A stretch of 64,000 nucleotides of DNA from Puccinellia tenuiflora (lineage: Eukaryota; Streptophyta; Magnoliopsida; Poales; Poaceae): assembly GCA_012064385.1 (NCBI GenBank), contig QRDG01000609.1:1-64000 (forward strand), written 5' to 3'. Shown here piece after piece: positions 25,416 to 36,203 of the stretch. Each line of letters starts with the position of its first letter. Position 1 is the stretch's first letter. A program made the translations under genes and the position numbers. The notes below the pieces were generated by a model that did not search any database, had not been told where the DNA came from, and saw only the letters and a program-made list of their open reading frames with translations.

Positions 25416-26210
25416 TGCCAGCCGACTGTCGCCTACTGGACGGCTGGCTGCTCAACCTGGACAACGTCCCGGTAGCGTCGCCTCTCACCGGGTAGGAGAG
25501 GCTCGACTACATCTAGTCGTTGTGGCAGGCAGAGGTAGACAACGAAGTCACGGTGGAGGAGCAGAGCCGCCTGCCACCGTTCAACGCGTCGGCGGTGTAC
25601 TGGGACGTCCTGGTGGATGCCGAGTATGCCGGCCGCCTCTACAGCTTCTCCGCCACAGGCACCGACCACGAGCTGCCCGAGCAGGTGTCTGGCAAGGAGG
25701 AAGCACCTCCTCCGCCACCAAACTGTGCTGGGGTCATTGATATCGATTCTCTGTCGGAACAATGGCTTTCAAAATTCTGGTCAAGAAAAGCTTTCTCCAG
25801 GGGCTACGTCGATCATTGATATCGACGTAGCCCCAGAGATATATGCATCTGCGAGAAGTAGTTCGAGCAGTGCATGGCGTGGATGGCCGATGAGCTTGTC
25901 GCCGGCCTCCTCCGCCATAGACATATGTGAGGAATAGCTCGAGCAATGCATTATATTGGGAAAGCCTCGGAGCCTCGCTCTACTCCATGGCAAACAAGGA
26001 TGTAGAATTAAACGAGTTTAGGTTTATGGTTTAGACTGCATCAAACTGTATGCAAATTTGTCTTTTAATCACATCTAATTGTATCCAAGTTTTTATTACA
26101 ATCCCATCAAATTGTATCTAATATTTAAAAATTGTGTTTGATGTGGCCGCTTGGGGGTGCAGGTACGAGAGGCACGAAAAAAGGGTCGGACAAGTATCCC
26201 GATACCCCCT
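25416..26210 (+). other. Unidentified gene-like fragment and spacer
   Basis: A plus-strand frame at 25520-25819 (FNASAVYWDVLVDAEYAGRL and following) has coding-like composition but no family that I recognise. Upstream, a different frame (about 25390-25490) gives DVVPADCRLLDG before a stop. That is reminiscent of the actuator loop of P-type ATPases but far too short to assign. The remainder to 26210 is AT-rich. Confidence 0.3.
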
Positions 26211-26213
26211 TAA

Positions 26214-27395
26214 GGGCTAATTTGGTTGCAAGGGGAAGATATCCCAGGGTTCTAAACCCACCAGGGTGATTTCCATGTGTATAGGGGATCCCTTCCCACC
26301 ATGGGGGGATATCCACATCTCCATTTGGACAACATGTCGGGGCAGCAGAGGAACAATGAACTGGTCTGGACGTCTGGTACATCGTCTTGTCTTTCCCAGT
26401 CGACGGCTTCCTAGGCACCAGCCAGCTCGCCTCTCCACCGCCACTATTGATTGCTCGACCTCACGCCCCACGAGTGCAGGAGCCGCCATCCGCGTCGGCA
26501 TAGGCGAAGCCCAAGTGCCCAACCTGCAAGGCTTCAAGGAGAGCCTCGACGAGACCGGCAAGGTCCTCGGCTCGCTCGTGACCTTGCTGGCAGACGGCCT
26601 CGGCCAGGTCGTTGCAGACAGCACCCAAGCCCTCATCTCCGACCATGGGCGTGCGCGCGCCGAGTGGCTGCAGCTCTGGTATTTACAAGGGGGCGAAGAG
26701 CGCGTGTCTGCGTTCATGGGGCAGTTGCTCGGCCGCGGTCTGGCACTCCATGTGAGCGTGATGTTGGTGACGTGTGGGTTGGGGGGTGGTCGGCCGGAGT
26801 CGCTGCTCCCCGTGGTGATCGTCGGCGCGCCGTCGGTGCTCTGCGACGGGCAGCGCGTGCTGGACGCGCTCGGCGCCGGGAGGGCCACGTTTCTACCCAA
26901 GGGCACGACCATGTTTTGGGTCGACCAGGAGGAGCGTGTGGAGCGGCCGGAGACGACGAGACCGTCTCGGTGCTCAGCTCGCTCGTGTCCACCGGCCTCC
27001 AGGCCATCACGCGCGCATGAGCCGCCGGCCGAGGACAGCGGCGTGCCACTGCCGTGGTCGCGTACGAGCCGCCGGCCGAGGTGAGCGGAGGTGTCGTTCA
27101 CGTAGCCTAGCCATCGCCGGAGTTCGGCGGAGGCACTGCTCTTGGTTCGCTAGGGAATGGAGCTGGAGGATGAAGTCATTGCTCTGGTTCGCTGGGCGGG
27201 ACGGGAGTTTCCTTCCCGACCTCTCGAGGTGTGGAAGATTCGCCCGGGGAAGAGACGCGGAAAGGGCAGGTCTACCCCTCCCCTGCGGGCGTCCAAATGC
27301 GATTATGGGCAACCCGGGGTGGACTCGGCCCGTGGTTTCTCCAACCAGGGAAAGGTCGGGGATCCGCTCGGGATCTCGGGCTACCAAACAAGGCC
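26214..27395. mobile_element. PIF/Harbinger-type element carrying GC-rich captured DNA
   Basis: The element is flanked by TAA on both sides (26211-26213 and 27396-27398), the 3-bp target duplication of PIF/Harbinger transposons. Ends are imperfect inverted repeats: GGGCTAATTTGGTTGC on the left pairs with GGCCTTGTTTGGTAGC read inward from the right. The 1182-bp interior is GC-rich with long overlapping frames on both strands, the longest being 26217-27101 minus and 26266-27084 plus. There is no DDE transposase motif, so it cannot move itself. The plus frame from about 26490 (AQVPNLQGFKESLDETGKVL) looks like captured host coding sequence of unknown family. Confidence 0.65.
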
Positions 27396-27498
27396 TAAAG
27401 GTGCTCTGCTTGGACACAATTTAAGCAGTCCGGAGGAGATGCTCTCAGCCCCCAGCAGGCCAGCAGATGCTATGCAATTTTGATCATCAACATGATAA

Positions 27499-27771
27499 GA
27501 CTATCCACAATGGGGGTATCATAGGTGGTATCATGCATGCCATGTTGGCAAAAAGCTGACGTGTCACTGTAATTAATGATGAGAGAGGTGATAGTAGTAT
27601 CATAGGTAGATACCGTAACATAACGGATTCCAATGCAAAATAAGTCTACAACCTAATAAATATAGTATTGTATGATACCATAAATATGTTACTACCCATT
27701 GTGAAGGTAGTAACATAGACTAGTATCATATACATGATAATAGTATATGATACTTCCCATTGTGACTAGTC
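27499..27771. mobile_element. Tourist-like MITE, TAA target duplication
   Basis: A 273-bp element lies between TAA repeats at 27496-27498 and 27772-27774. Its ends are inverted: GACTATCCACAATGGG on the left and GACTAGTCACAATGGG read inward from the right, continuing into GTATCATA on both sides. It has no coding capacity. The composition and TAA duplication fit Tourist-like MITEs mobilised by PIF/Harbinger transposases. Confidence 0.8.
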
Positions 27772-27773
27772 TA

Positions 27774-28021
27774 AGCGAACCACGTTGGCTCTCTCCGACA
27801 ATTGATTATTTTCTTTTTAAATACCCCAGCCATTGAAGTTGTACTACTTGGGCATCACAGACAAGATACGGCGCTGCCTATGCGTACGTGTGCAGACATT
27901 TTAAGCAAACAAAGCACAGCACGCCCTGCGGATTGGAACGCGCCAGATTCCCGTGAAATCACCACATGAACTCAAACAGAAAAATCACCGCTTCAGAGTT
28001 GAGAGCACGAGCATGTAGATG
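27774..28021 (+). repeat. Local duplication, copy 2 (compact)
   Basis: Counterpart of 24771-25415 without the extra internal sequence. It lies immediately beside the Tourist-like MITE. Confidence 0.7.
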
Positions 28022-30358
28022 TAGGTGTGAAACCAGAGCATTCCTTCCATGTGAAAGAGGGAAAATTACCGGGGACAAGTTTGTTTATTAACGGATACGG
28101 TGTCCACGCCAACCTCATCCCCTCCGTCTACTGACCAAAGATTCCGCCTCGTTGTCCACCCCTGCGGCCGCGCCTGATCTTTCCGTGAAGGTCCCTAGCT
28201 CCCACGCTGCCCCCTCGCTGCGCCGCTACACTCTGTAGCTCAACATGCTGCCATCGCTAGCTTCACCCGCCCATTTTGCTCTCCGGTCGACCATCATGGG
28301 AGAGATATCTGCACGGGCTACACGAGCGGCATGTGCGAGACGGGCACAGAGGATAGGATCATAGCCGGCTTGGGATCTGGGATCTCCTCCCATCCATCCC
28401 TCAACCAATCTCTCAATTCCCAGCCCAGCCACCTACTACATACCAGATTCCACTGCCCATGGTTGCTTGCTTGGCTACGTCGGTCGCTTTGCAGCTGCGA
28501 ATTGTCTTGCTCGGCTCTCCTCCCTCCACTTAGCCGCCTTCTCTTCCATTCCCTCCCATCCTCTTCAGCTGCTTGCTCGGGCCAGGCGGAGTTTGATGTC
28601 TACAAGAAACAACCTCTACAGATTTTTGCCCGTGAGATTAATTAATTGGCCCCAATTCCTTCCTATAAGAATAACGACACCTTCTTCTACTTAATTAAAA
28701 GCTCATCCGTATTTCATCAAAGTATTATCTAACAAGATTGCGTACATTTCAAACACGGAACCCTTTTTACTTTTTCGACGGTTGTGAATGATACTCTTGG
28801 TGTGCACATTGGCAACAGGATAATCCTACGACGACTTGGTGTATTGGAGGCTTGCTCATTATAATTAGTTGATCACTTCCCAAAATGATTTTGAGAGGCC
28901 TTTCTATTGACTTTGGTTATGAATCTGCAATTTCCTATGAAGATGTATTTTTTTCTTTTTTTCTTTTGTCCTTTCTGTTAATCCTATCTCTGTGCATCCT
29001 CTATGCTGCTCCTCCATAAGATTTAGCTCTTTTTAGATTCAAATGTATATAGACGCGTTTTAGTGTATTTGTTCACTCATTTAGGTATCTATGTAGTATT
29101 AATTGAAATGTCTAAAACATTAAATTTTGGAACGGATGGAGTATATTATTACGTCGTTGTAAAGGTTTGGTTCATCTAATTATATCTGTTTATGGTAAAA
29201 ATGTATGTTCCCCCAATTAAAAAACAGCCTACCATCAGCGTAGTTGATGAGACCCTCCCAACTCTCGTGTTGTCTCTTCCTTTGCTAATTTGTGTTGCCC
29301 TATGTCTTATCATCGCTGTCACCCCACATTTCTTGTAGATCTTGGCTATGTTGTCATGGAGTCTTCCATTGCTACTATCCACAGCCACCATGCCCACGTA
29401 CCACTAAAGACGATGATGCGACAAGGACACAATGGTTACACAAATGTTATTACACCAACTTCTATTACAGGAGACGATGTCATTACCAATGAGGAAGACA
29501 AGTTTGTGGGGGAGACGACGAAGCTGACACATAAATGTCCCTAGCTTCACGTGGTTTGTCGTAATAATGTTGCCTTTTGGTAAGGAAAATGTATATCATT
29601 CTGTGCGGCATGTATCGCTTCGTTTGATCCAGGTGTATGTGCGTGCTAACCTCTGTGGCCTCAAGGACACATGGTGGTGGGCAGCAAAAAATTGGGGAAA
29701 GTTACCAAGGGCTCTATGCCCCAACATGGATGATGGTTCAAAACAATACAATGTAACTAAAATTGTGATTTGCGGTAGATTGGTGTGTTATTCATTTATT
29801 TTAAACTTTATGAAATCGTAACGAGTTGCGCAATTGCGCATCTTCAGATACAGGGATAAGAGGAGATATTATGGTCTACTATTCTCAGGAAAATAATTAA
29901 GTCCAAACTCACATATCATTGTTTTTATACGTAAACAATGAGTAATCAATCTCATTTTCCTTCTTTATTTTCTGAGCAATAAACTACCTCCGCTCAAAGA
30001 AGAAGATAACCCAGAGGGTAAACTAAAAATCAGCAGGGTCAAATCCTTCCACTTCCTCATCACCATCCTTCTCGATCATCTCCAATCACACGGCACCTTA
30101 TCTTCAACATAATCCAACCTACCAATTTTATATACGTGCATTATTAAGATCCCAATAAAACATTTCAAATGAACACGTCAAAAGAATCACCTCTAAAGAA
30201 ACCCAACATGTCCACATCCGTGACGCCCTCACCATTCCAAGAAAGAAAACATTTCGAAATGGAGGGAAAATATCCCATTGGTCCAGCGGTCTTGGTTAAG
30301 AGCAAGAAACAAAACGATTGGGGAGTCTGGGCCCACCACTCCCCATCTCCACCTCTTC
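28022..30358. other. Upstream region of the intact protease gene
   Basis: No gene is supported over about 2.3 kb. The part 28100-28600 is GC-richer with short unrecognised frames; the rest is AT-rich spacer with one possible MITE remnant. Confidence 0.45.
29009..29141. mobile_element. Stowaway-like MITE remnant
   Basis: The right end reads inward CTCCATCCGTTCC next to TA, close to the Stowaway terminus CTCCCTCCGT. The left end (CTCCTCCATAAG) is only a weak match, so the element is probably decayed. Confidence 0.4.
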
Positions 30359-30365
30359 TATAAAG
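30359..30365 (+). promoter_or_regulatory. TATA box of the intact protease gene
   Basis: TATAAAG lies 118 bp before the start codon at 30477, preceded by pyrimidine-rich DNA. A transcription start about 30 bp downstream would give a leader of roughly 85 bp. The frameshifted paralogue has no comparable box in this position. Confidence 0.6.
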
Positions 30366-30476
30366 CGACCCCGATACCAGGCCTCCATGGAGACCAAAAG
30401 CAAGGCTACCACCCAATCCCATCCACCACTCCCCACTCTCTCGTCGCCTGGTGTTCTTGCTCGGAGGTCTCCTGAG

Positions 30477-33400
30477 ATGATGAGGAGCTCGACGGCTCTG
30501 CTGGCCGCGGCGGCGGCGCTGCTGATGCTGCTGTCGCTGGCGGCGGCGGCGGACATGTCGATCGTGTCGTACGGGGAGAGGACCGAGGAGGAGGCGCGGC
30601 GGATGTACGAGGAGTGGAAGGCGGAGCACGGCCGGACCTCCAACGCCATCGGCGAGGACGAGCGCCGGTTCGCGGCGTTCAGGGACAACCTGCGGTACAT
30701 CGACGAGCACAACGCCGCCGCCGACGCCGGGGTCCACTCCTTCCGCCTCGGCCTCAACCGCTTCGCCGACATCACCAACGAGGAGTACCGCAACACCTAC
30801 CTCGGCGTCCGGACCAAGCCGGAGAGGAAGCAGAAGCTCAGCGCCAGGTACCAGGCCGCTGACAACGAGGAGCTGCCGGAGACCGTCGACTGGAGGACCA
30901 AGGGCGCGGTCGCTGCCATCAAGGACCAGGGCGGCTGTGGTAAGCGTCCTCGACTGATCTGTTCTGTTTTTCTTTTCTGAGGTAGCATCCTCGACTAATC
31001 TGTCGATGGTGCTTCTATTTTTCGCTTATAGTTAAAATCTGCCATATTTACATGTTATCGCTAGATACCGCCGGATACATCTACTCCTAGTAAAGATTCT
31101 TTGAGACTAGTATATTCCCCTTGTGGCATGACAGCATGATCCGTTAAAAAAAAATCATGAATTTTTTGGGTCAACGGGCGATAGGTTCAGTTCAGTATCC
31201 CCATGAACAGAAAGCAGGGGATTTTGAGCACCAATAATTGGTGCCGTCGAGAGGCTTCATCCACACGATCTGAGTAGCGAAAAGGGAGTACTTATAGATC
31301 CAGTCCTAAGTTGGAAGTATAGAACCCAATTGTAAAAAAAAATGGTAGGATGTGTTAGTTGATTATACAAAATTATTCAATATAATCTATGTTATTTATG
31401 TGGTATGGTATACCATCACTAGGTTTCAGCAACCGGGAGTCAGGGTCTGAGGGATACCAGATTATCGTCTCTGATTATATCAAAACACCGGTCTCACTTG
31501 GGGAATTCAGTGGTGGTACTGAATGATTACCAATAGGGAAAATATGAAAGTTCGGAAGAGTTGTGTTTGCATGACAATGATGAGTTCGTTTTACCAAACA
31601 AAAGAAGGATATATTATAGGAGTAGGTTCATGGACATGGACATCAAGTTCCTTTGCAATGGAGGAAAATCATAGTGTACTAATGGTCATTGTCTACTTGA
31701 TAAGCTGATGGACACATTCATCCTTTTCTTACTTTTCTGGTCCCACCATCTGCTATTATTTCACATGATTCCAATCAGGCTTTTAGAAACACATTGCATT
31801 CAGGACTCTTTCTCAAACGTTCCACTTTCCGATTGGTAGCAGGTCTTCCTCTACATTGTACTTGTCAGCCGAAAACTAGCCCTTATTTCATTTCTTACAA
31901 GAATTGCGTATGCATTGTTTATTTCATTACTTATATTACTGCTATCATTTTATTTTGCAACACACATAAACTAAAATCCTTTTATTTTCAGGGAGCTGCT
32001 GGGCTTTCTCAGCAATAGCAGGTGTTGAAGGCATCAATGCGATTGCTACCGGCGACTTGATCACTTTGTCTGAGCAAGAGCTTGTTGACTGTGACACCTC
32101 ATACAACGAAGGATGCAATGGAGGTCTGATGGACTATGCATTTGAGTTCATCATTAAAAATGGTGGAATCGACTCGGATGAGGACTACCCTTACACGGAG
32201 AGGGACGGCCGTTGCGATGCTAACAAGGTATAGTCCGCCGTCTTAGTTCCCTTTTGACTTTGTCGAATGGGGATCATATTAATATGTTGTTCAATCTGTG
32301 TTTTTGGGTAATTTGCAGAAAAATGCGAAGGTTGTTACAATTGATGGGTATGAGGATGTACCCGTCAACAGTGAGAAGAGTCTGCAGAAGGCAGTTGCAA
32401 ACCAGCCCATCAGTGTTGCAATTGAGGCTGGTGGCCGGGCATTCCAGCTCTACAAATCGGTGAGCTTCTTTAACATTACTGCTCTGGAGTCGTTTTATCA
32501 GTGAGTAGGTGGCAAAAGGTTAGTGCTACCTTTTAATTTCCAAAATAGACATGGTATCCTTCTGACCGAGAGAGATTGAAAGCATTTCTCTACAACAGTC
32601 TGAATATGTTAGGTCCACAGTACACAGAACCTAATTGGTTTTATTATCTCCTTAACTAAAAGAACAACTTTGTTGTCATCCAGTTGCAAGCTGCAACTGC
32701 TACAGAAAAATTATGATTTTTTGCCGCAATCCTGACTAGCATTTTCTCAAAAAGGTCCTGACTCTTGCATAGTGTAATACTATCCAAGATAATTGGCACC
32801 CTTTTATTTATCTAGAATATACTAGTTCCTTTGTGCCCACCATTTAGCATAATCATGCTTATGTGTCCCTCATTTGCGAAGCACTTTCATCGCATGGTCA
32901 CTTTATGTGTTCCCATAACATAGCCGATTAAGTGGTGTGACCTATCATCCACTTCTGCCGGCAGTCAAAAACTAGAGCACCAGATTCTGTTTTGTGAAAA
33001 AAGAAATCAGGTTCTGAAGATGTTGGAACTCTTTCTGCCCATCTTGATCGAATAGAGGAAGGGAATTTCAGACTCGGCAAAACATCTCAAATAGCATGTT
33101 TAAATATATTTTTTATTGACAAGTAATAAACACAAGAGGTGAAATTAGTGTTTTCACAGCCATCGAAATTGGACTTTTTCATGAACCATTGCCTCAGTAC
33201 TGATTATCATTTCTAATGCTGTCAGGGTATCTTCACCGGAACCTGTGGAACAGCACTCGACCACGGTGTCGCCGCCGTTGGTTATGGTACAGAGAACGGC
33301 AAGGACTACTGGCTCGTCAGGAACTCCTGGGGTACCGTCTGGGGTGAGGACGGCTATGTCCGTATGGAGCGTAACATCAAGGCAACCAGCGGCAAATGTG

Positions 33401-33898
33401 GTATCGCCGTGGAGCCTTCCTACCCCCTGAAGACCGGCGCGAACCCCCCGAACCCTGGCCCGACGCCGCCGTCGCCCGTCCCTCCCCCGCCACCATCCTC
33501 CGTCTGTGACAGCTACTACACTTGCCCGGCGAGCACCACCTGCTGCTGCATCTATGAGTATGGAAAAGAGTGCTACGCCTGGGGCTGCTGCCCACTAGAG
33601 GGCGCTAGCTGCTGCGATGACCACTACAGCTGCTGCCCTCATGACTACCCCGTCTGCAACACCCGACAGGGAACCTGCAGCATGGTAATAGCTCATACCA
33701 TATCTTTATGCTTTCCTGAAGGCCACCCTGAAACCAAATGATAGGTAGCACACGTTCTTTTGAAGTCCTATCTGACTCTAACTGGTTTTGTTGCCTGATG
33801 AACAGAGCAAGGGCAGCTCACTGTCAGTGAAGGCTCTCAAGCGCATCCTCGCGACACCGACCAAGGCTTTGTCTGGCGGCAGGAAGAGCAGCGTGTAA
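30477..33898 (+). CDS. RD21/oryzain-type papain-like cysteine protease with granulin domain
   Basis: Five exons join to 463 codons: 30477-30939, 31992-32227, 32319-32459, 33226-33684 and 33806-33898, all with GT-AG introns. Residues 1-24 form a signal peptide. The prodomain shows the ERFNIN series (ERRFAAFRDNLRYIDEHN) and GLNRFADITNEEY. The mature enzyme starts near LPETVDW (about 133) with Gln in DQGGCGSCW, catalytic Cys157, His293 (ALDHGVAAVGYG) and Asn313 (VRNSWG). A proline-rich hinge (about 350-373) leads to a Cys-rich granulin domain (C374 to about 431), the mark of the RD21 subfamily. Such enzymes are made as zymogens, enter the vacuole through ER bodies or the Golgi, and act in senescence, stress and immunity. 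Start choice: ATG at 30477 is followed at once by another ATG (30480); an upstream in-frame ATG at 30318 precedes the TATA box and is excluded. Length matches oryzain alpha and RD21. Confidence 0.95.
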
Positions 33899-34155
33899 AC
33901 GTCTGCGTCGTGACATGGACACGTAAACCACCAGGGCGATCGACTCCTGTGAACGATCGCCTGGTGACACCCGAAGGCGCGGCATGGCGCGCCCTCGAGT
34001 ATCTCCTTTATAATAGAAGATGCTCTGTACATAAACCTAAAATTGGGTTCAGTTGTTTACAAAACTGCCAAATTTGCTTCTGCATATGTATATGTAATAT
34101 TCAGCTCCTTCCCAAGCAGTTTCAAGCTGCCAATTTATTACAGAAATGATCATGG

Positions 34156-34572
34156 AACACGATAAGCAGATTGCAATATTTATGCCATGTTCTTGTGCAT
34201 GATGTGTCTGTTCTGTGCGTGATGATCTTGCCCTTGTTTCACTGTTACTGATGCCGTTTGCTTCACTCTCAACCTTCTTGTCTCCAGAATAGCCCAGTCA
34301 TTTTTAAGAGCTCCTTCCATTGCACTTCAGGCACAGTACTACAACAGAATCACTGACTAACAAGTTTTCGGTACACCTGGGGGGCATCATCTACCAAAAA
34401 AGAGTCCTGCCACTCAGAGCTCACGCCACAATTTAATAGAATTGATCAATAAGCAGATTGCCATATTTATGCGATGTTCTTGTGCATGATGTGTCTGTTA
34501 TGTTCTACGTGTGTTCATTTTAGCCTTGTTTTGCTGTCACTGCCCTAGCGCCATTGGCTTCACTCTGAACTT
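34156..34572 (+). repeat. Direct repeat in the 3' flank of the intact protease gene
   Basis: A block of about 115 bp starting AAGCAGATTGC and containing ATGTTCTTGTGCATGATGTG occurs at 34163-34277 and again at 34450-34570. Period is about 287 bp, with some divergence. No gene is seen. Confidence 0.7.
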
Positions 34573-35450
34573 ACTATGCACTAGTGATGTGGAACCGCTC
34601 TCGCTTGTTTTGGTCTAACCTTCCGTGTCGTGACATCACTAGTATGATTTACCTTGTGCGCTTCGTAGCAGGAGCTTTATGTTCAGCGCGAAGAGGTTGG
34701 ATTGCAGTTTGCGCGTGGAACACTTGGTCAAATTTCACCATTGGCATTTCAGCAAAAAAGAATCACCATTGGGCAATCGCACTCTCCAGGGCTCCCCATG
34801 GGCAACCTACCGTTCTTTTTTTTTTTTGGAACAAATCGACAGCCTAGTCCATTTTTTAGCAATTGGCAAGGTTCACCACACGCAGCCCATCGTGGGTATA
34901 ATTTGCAGGCCGTCACATATGGATGTCAAGATGGACTGTGAACAACACAAAAGCCCCACCGAGTATCAAGCCCCTTATTATGAATGAAATAGTAACACCA
35001 AAGGTCAATTTAGACTTTTTTTATACATTATGTACATCTTCTATGTTTCGATAGACTCCATTAGGATTATGATCATCATTTTAATGAGCGATCTTCCAAT
35101 TTGCTTTGTAACTTCTCTCGTACTGAATGAAGAGACTGTTTTTTTTTTGGTTTAATATGAACAAACGTGTTCGTCTTATAGAGATTTACCATGGAGAATT
35201 TCATAATTATGATCTCGAGCATACACAAGATAATCTTCAGCTTTCATTATTCATACGTGGAGAATTGAAAACTTAAATAATTGTTTTAATATTTGAAAAC
35301 CACATCATATTTTCTGTAGTTTTATCATCTCCTTTAGCTGACATTGATTTTACTAGTGGCGACGATAACAGTTGAAAGGGCATTCTAAGCAAAAAAGATA
35401 ATCAAGATCGAGTTGTCCAATAATATGTCCACGCGGTACATCGAGCGAGG
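34573..35450. other. Intergenic DNA, no supported gene
   Basis: Only short shadow frames. The segment around 35080-35130 (TTTAATGAGCGATCTTCC, then TTTGCTTTGTAACT) is similar to 45240-45280 and may be a dispersed repeat end. Confidence 0.4.
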
Positions 35451-35850
35451 TGATGTAGGGCTAGGCCCGATCTTCACGGATTTGAGGGGGAAACGGGGAT
35501 GAACACGAAGAACACGAGGGGAAAACGAGGGAGATTCGTGGGCAAACACAAGGATAACTAGCAAATCCTGCTAAGAACTCCACCCAACAACAAACCCTCA
35601 AAAAGGTAGCCTTTGGATCGAAGAATCAAAGCCAAACTTACTCTTGTTGAAACCGATTTCTCTTACCGGCCGGTCCACCGATCCAATAGAATCACCGCAG
35701 TGAAAGATTGGTTTGCACTACTAGAGACACCTAAGTGAAAGAGTAGCTACAACAAGAGATTCATCATCCTCCTCGGAGGAACCCATCACGGGAAGGAGCA
35801 ACGCTCAACTCTAGTTCATTCTTCTCTACCTCAAATGGAAAAGGGGGAAA

Positions 35851-35861
35851 GCTATTTATAG
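35851..35861 (-). promoter_or_regulatory. TATA box in the LTR (3' copy)
   Basis: The minus strand reads CTATAAATAGC. The identical box in the 5' LTR, which would drive the element, is at 41056-41066. Confidence 0.5.
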
Positions 35862-35885
35862 TCTTAGTACAAAAGGGGGTGAAAG

Positions 35886-36203
35886 GTGGGGGTCCGGCCT
35901 GGTGGCCGGCCTGGGCCGGCCTGGAGGCCGGCGGCGTCTGGAAGGGGCCCGGCCTGGTGGCCGGCCTGGGCCGGCCTGGAGACCGGCAGCGTCTGGAGGA
36001 GGCCCGGCCTGGGAGCCGGCCTAGGCCGGCCTGGAGGCCGGCAGCGTCTGGAGGGGGCCCGGCCTGGGAGCCGGCCTAGGCCGGCCTGGAGGCCGGCAGC
36101 GTCTGGAGGGGGCCCGGCCTGGGAGCCGGCCTGGAGGCCGGCAGCGTCTGGAGGGGTGCCGGCCTGGGGGCCGGCCTAGGCCGGGCTGGAGGCCGGCCTG
36201 CCT
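35886..36203. repeat. GC-rich tandem repeat tract in the 3' LTR
   Basis: Units of about 58 bp built from GGCCGGCCTGGAGGCCGGC and the spacer AGCGTCTGGAGG are repeated about five times. The motif is itself palindromic (GGCCGGCC). A shortened and rearranged version lies in the other LTR at 41091-41403, and a related block lies in the leader at 40255-40352. Confidence 0.85.

Noticed and set aside
25390..25490. P-type ATPase fragment (DVVPADCRLLDG)
   Set aside because: The similarity covers about a dozen residues, no phosphorylation motif is present, and the downstream frame does not fit.
26217..27101. 294-codon minus frame in the PIF element
   Set aside because: Overlaps a plus frame of similar length in GC-rich DNA, has no domain, and starts or ends in the transposon ends; not a supported gene.
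30318..30476. Upstream ATG extension of the intact protease
   Set aside because: It lies before the TATA box and would bury the signal peptide; the paralogue also starts at the MRSS position.
35080..35130. LINE 3' end shared with 45240-45280
   Set aside because: Similarity is short, and no poly-A tail with target duplication or upstream coding region was found at this site.
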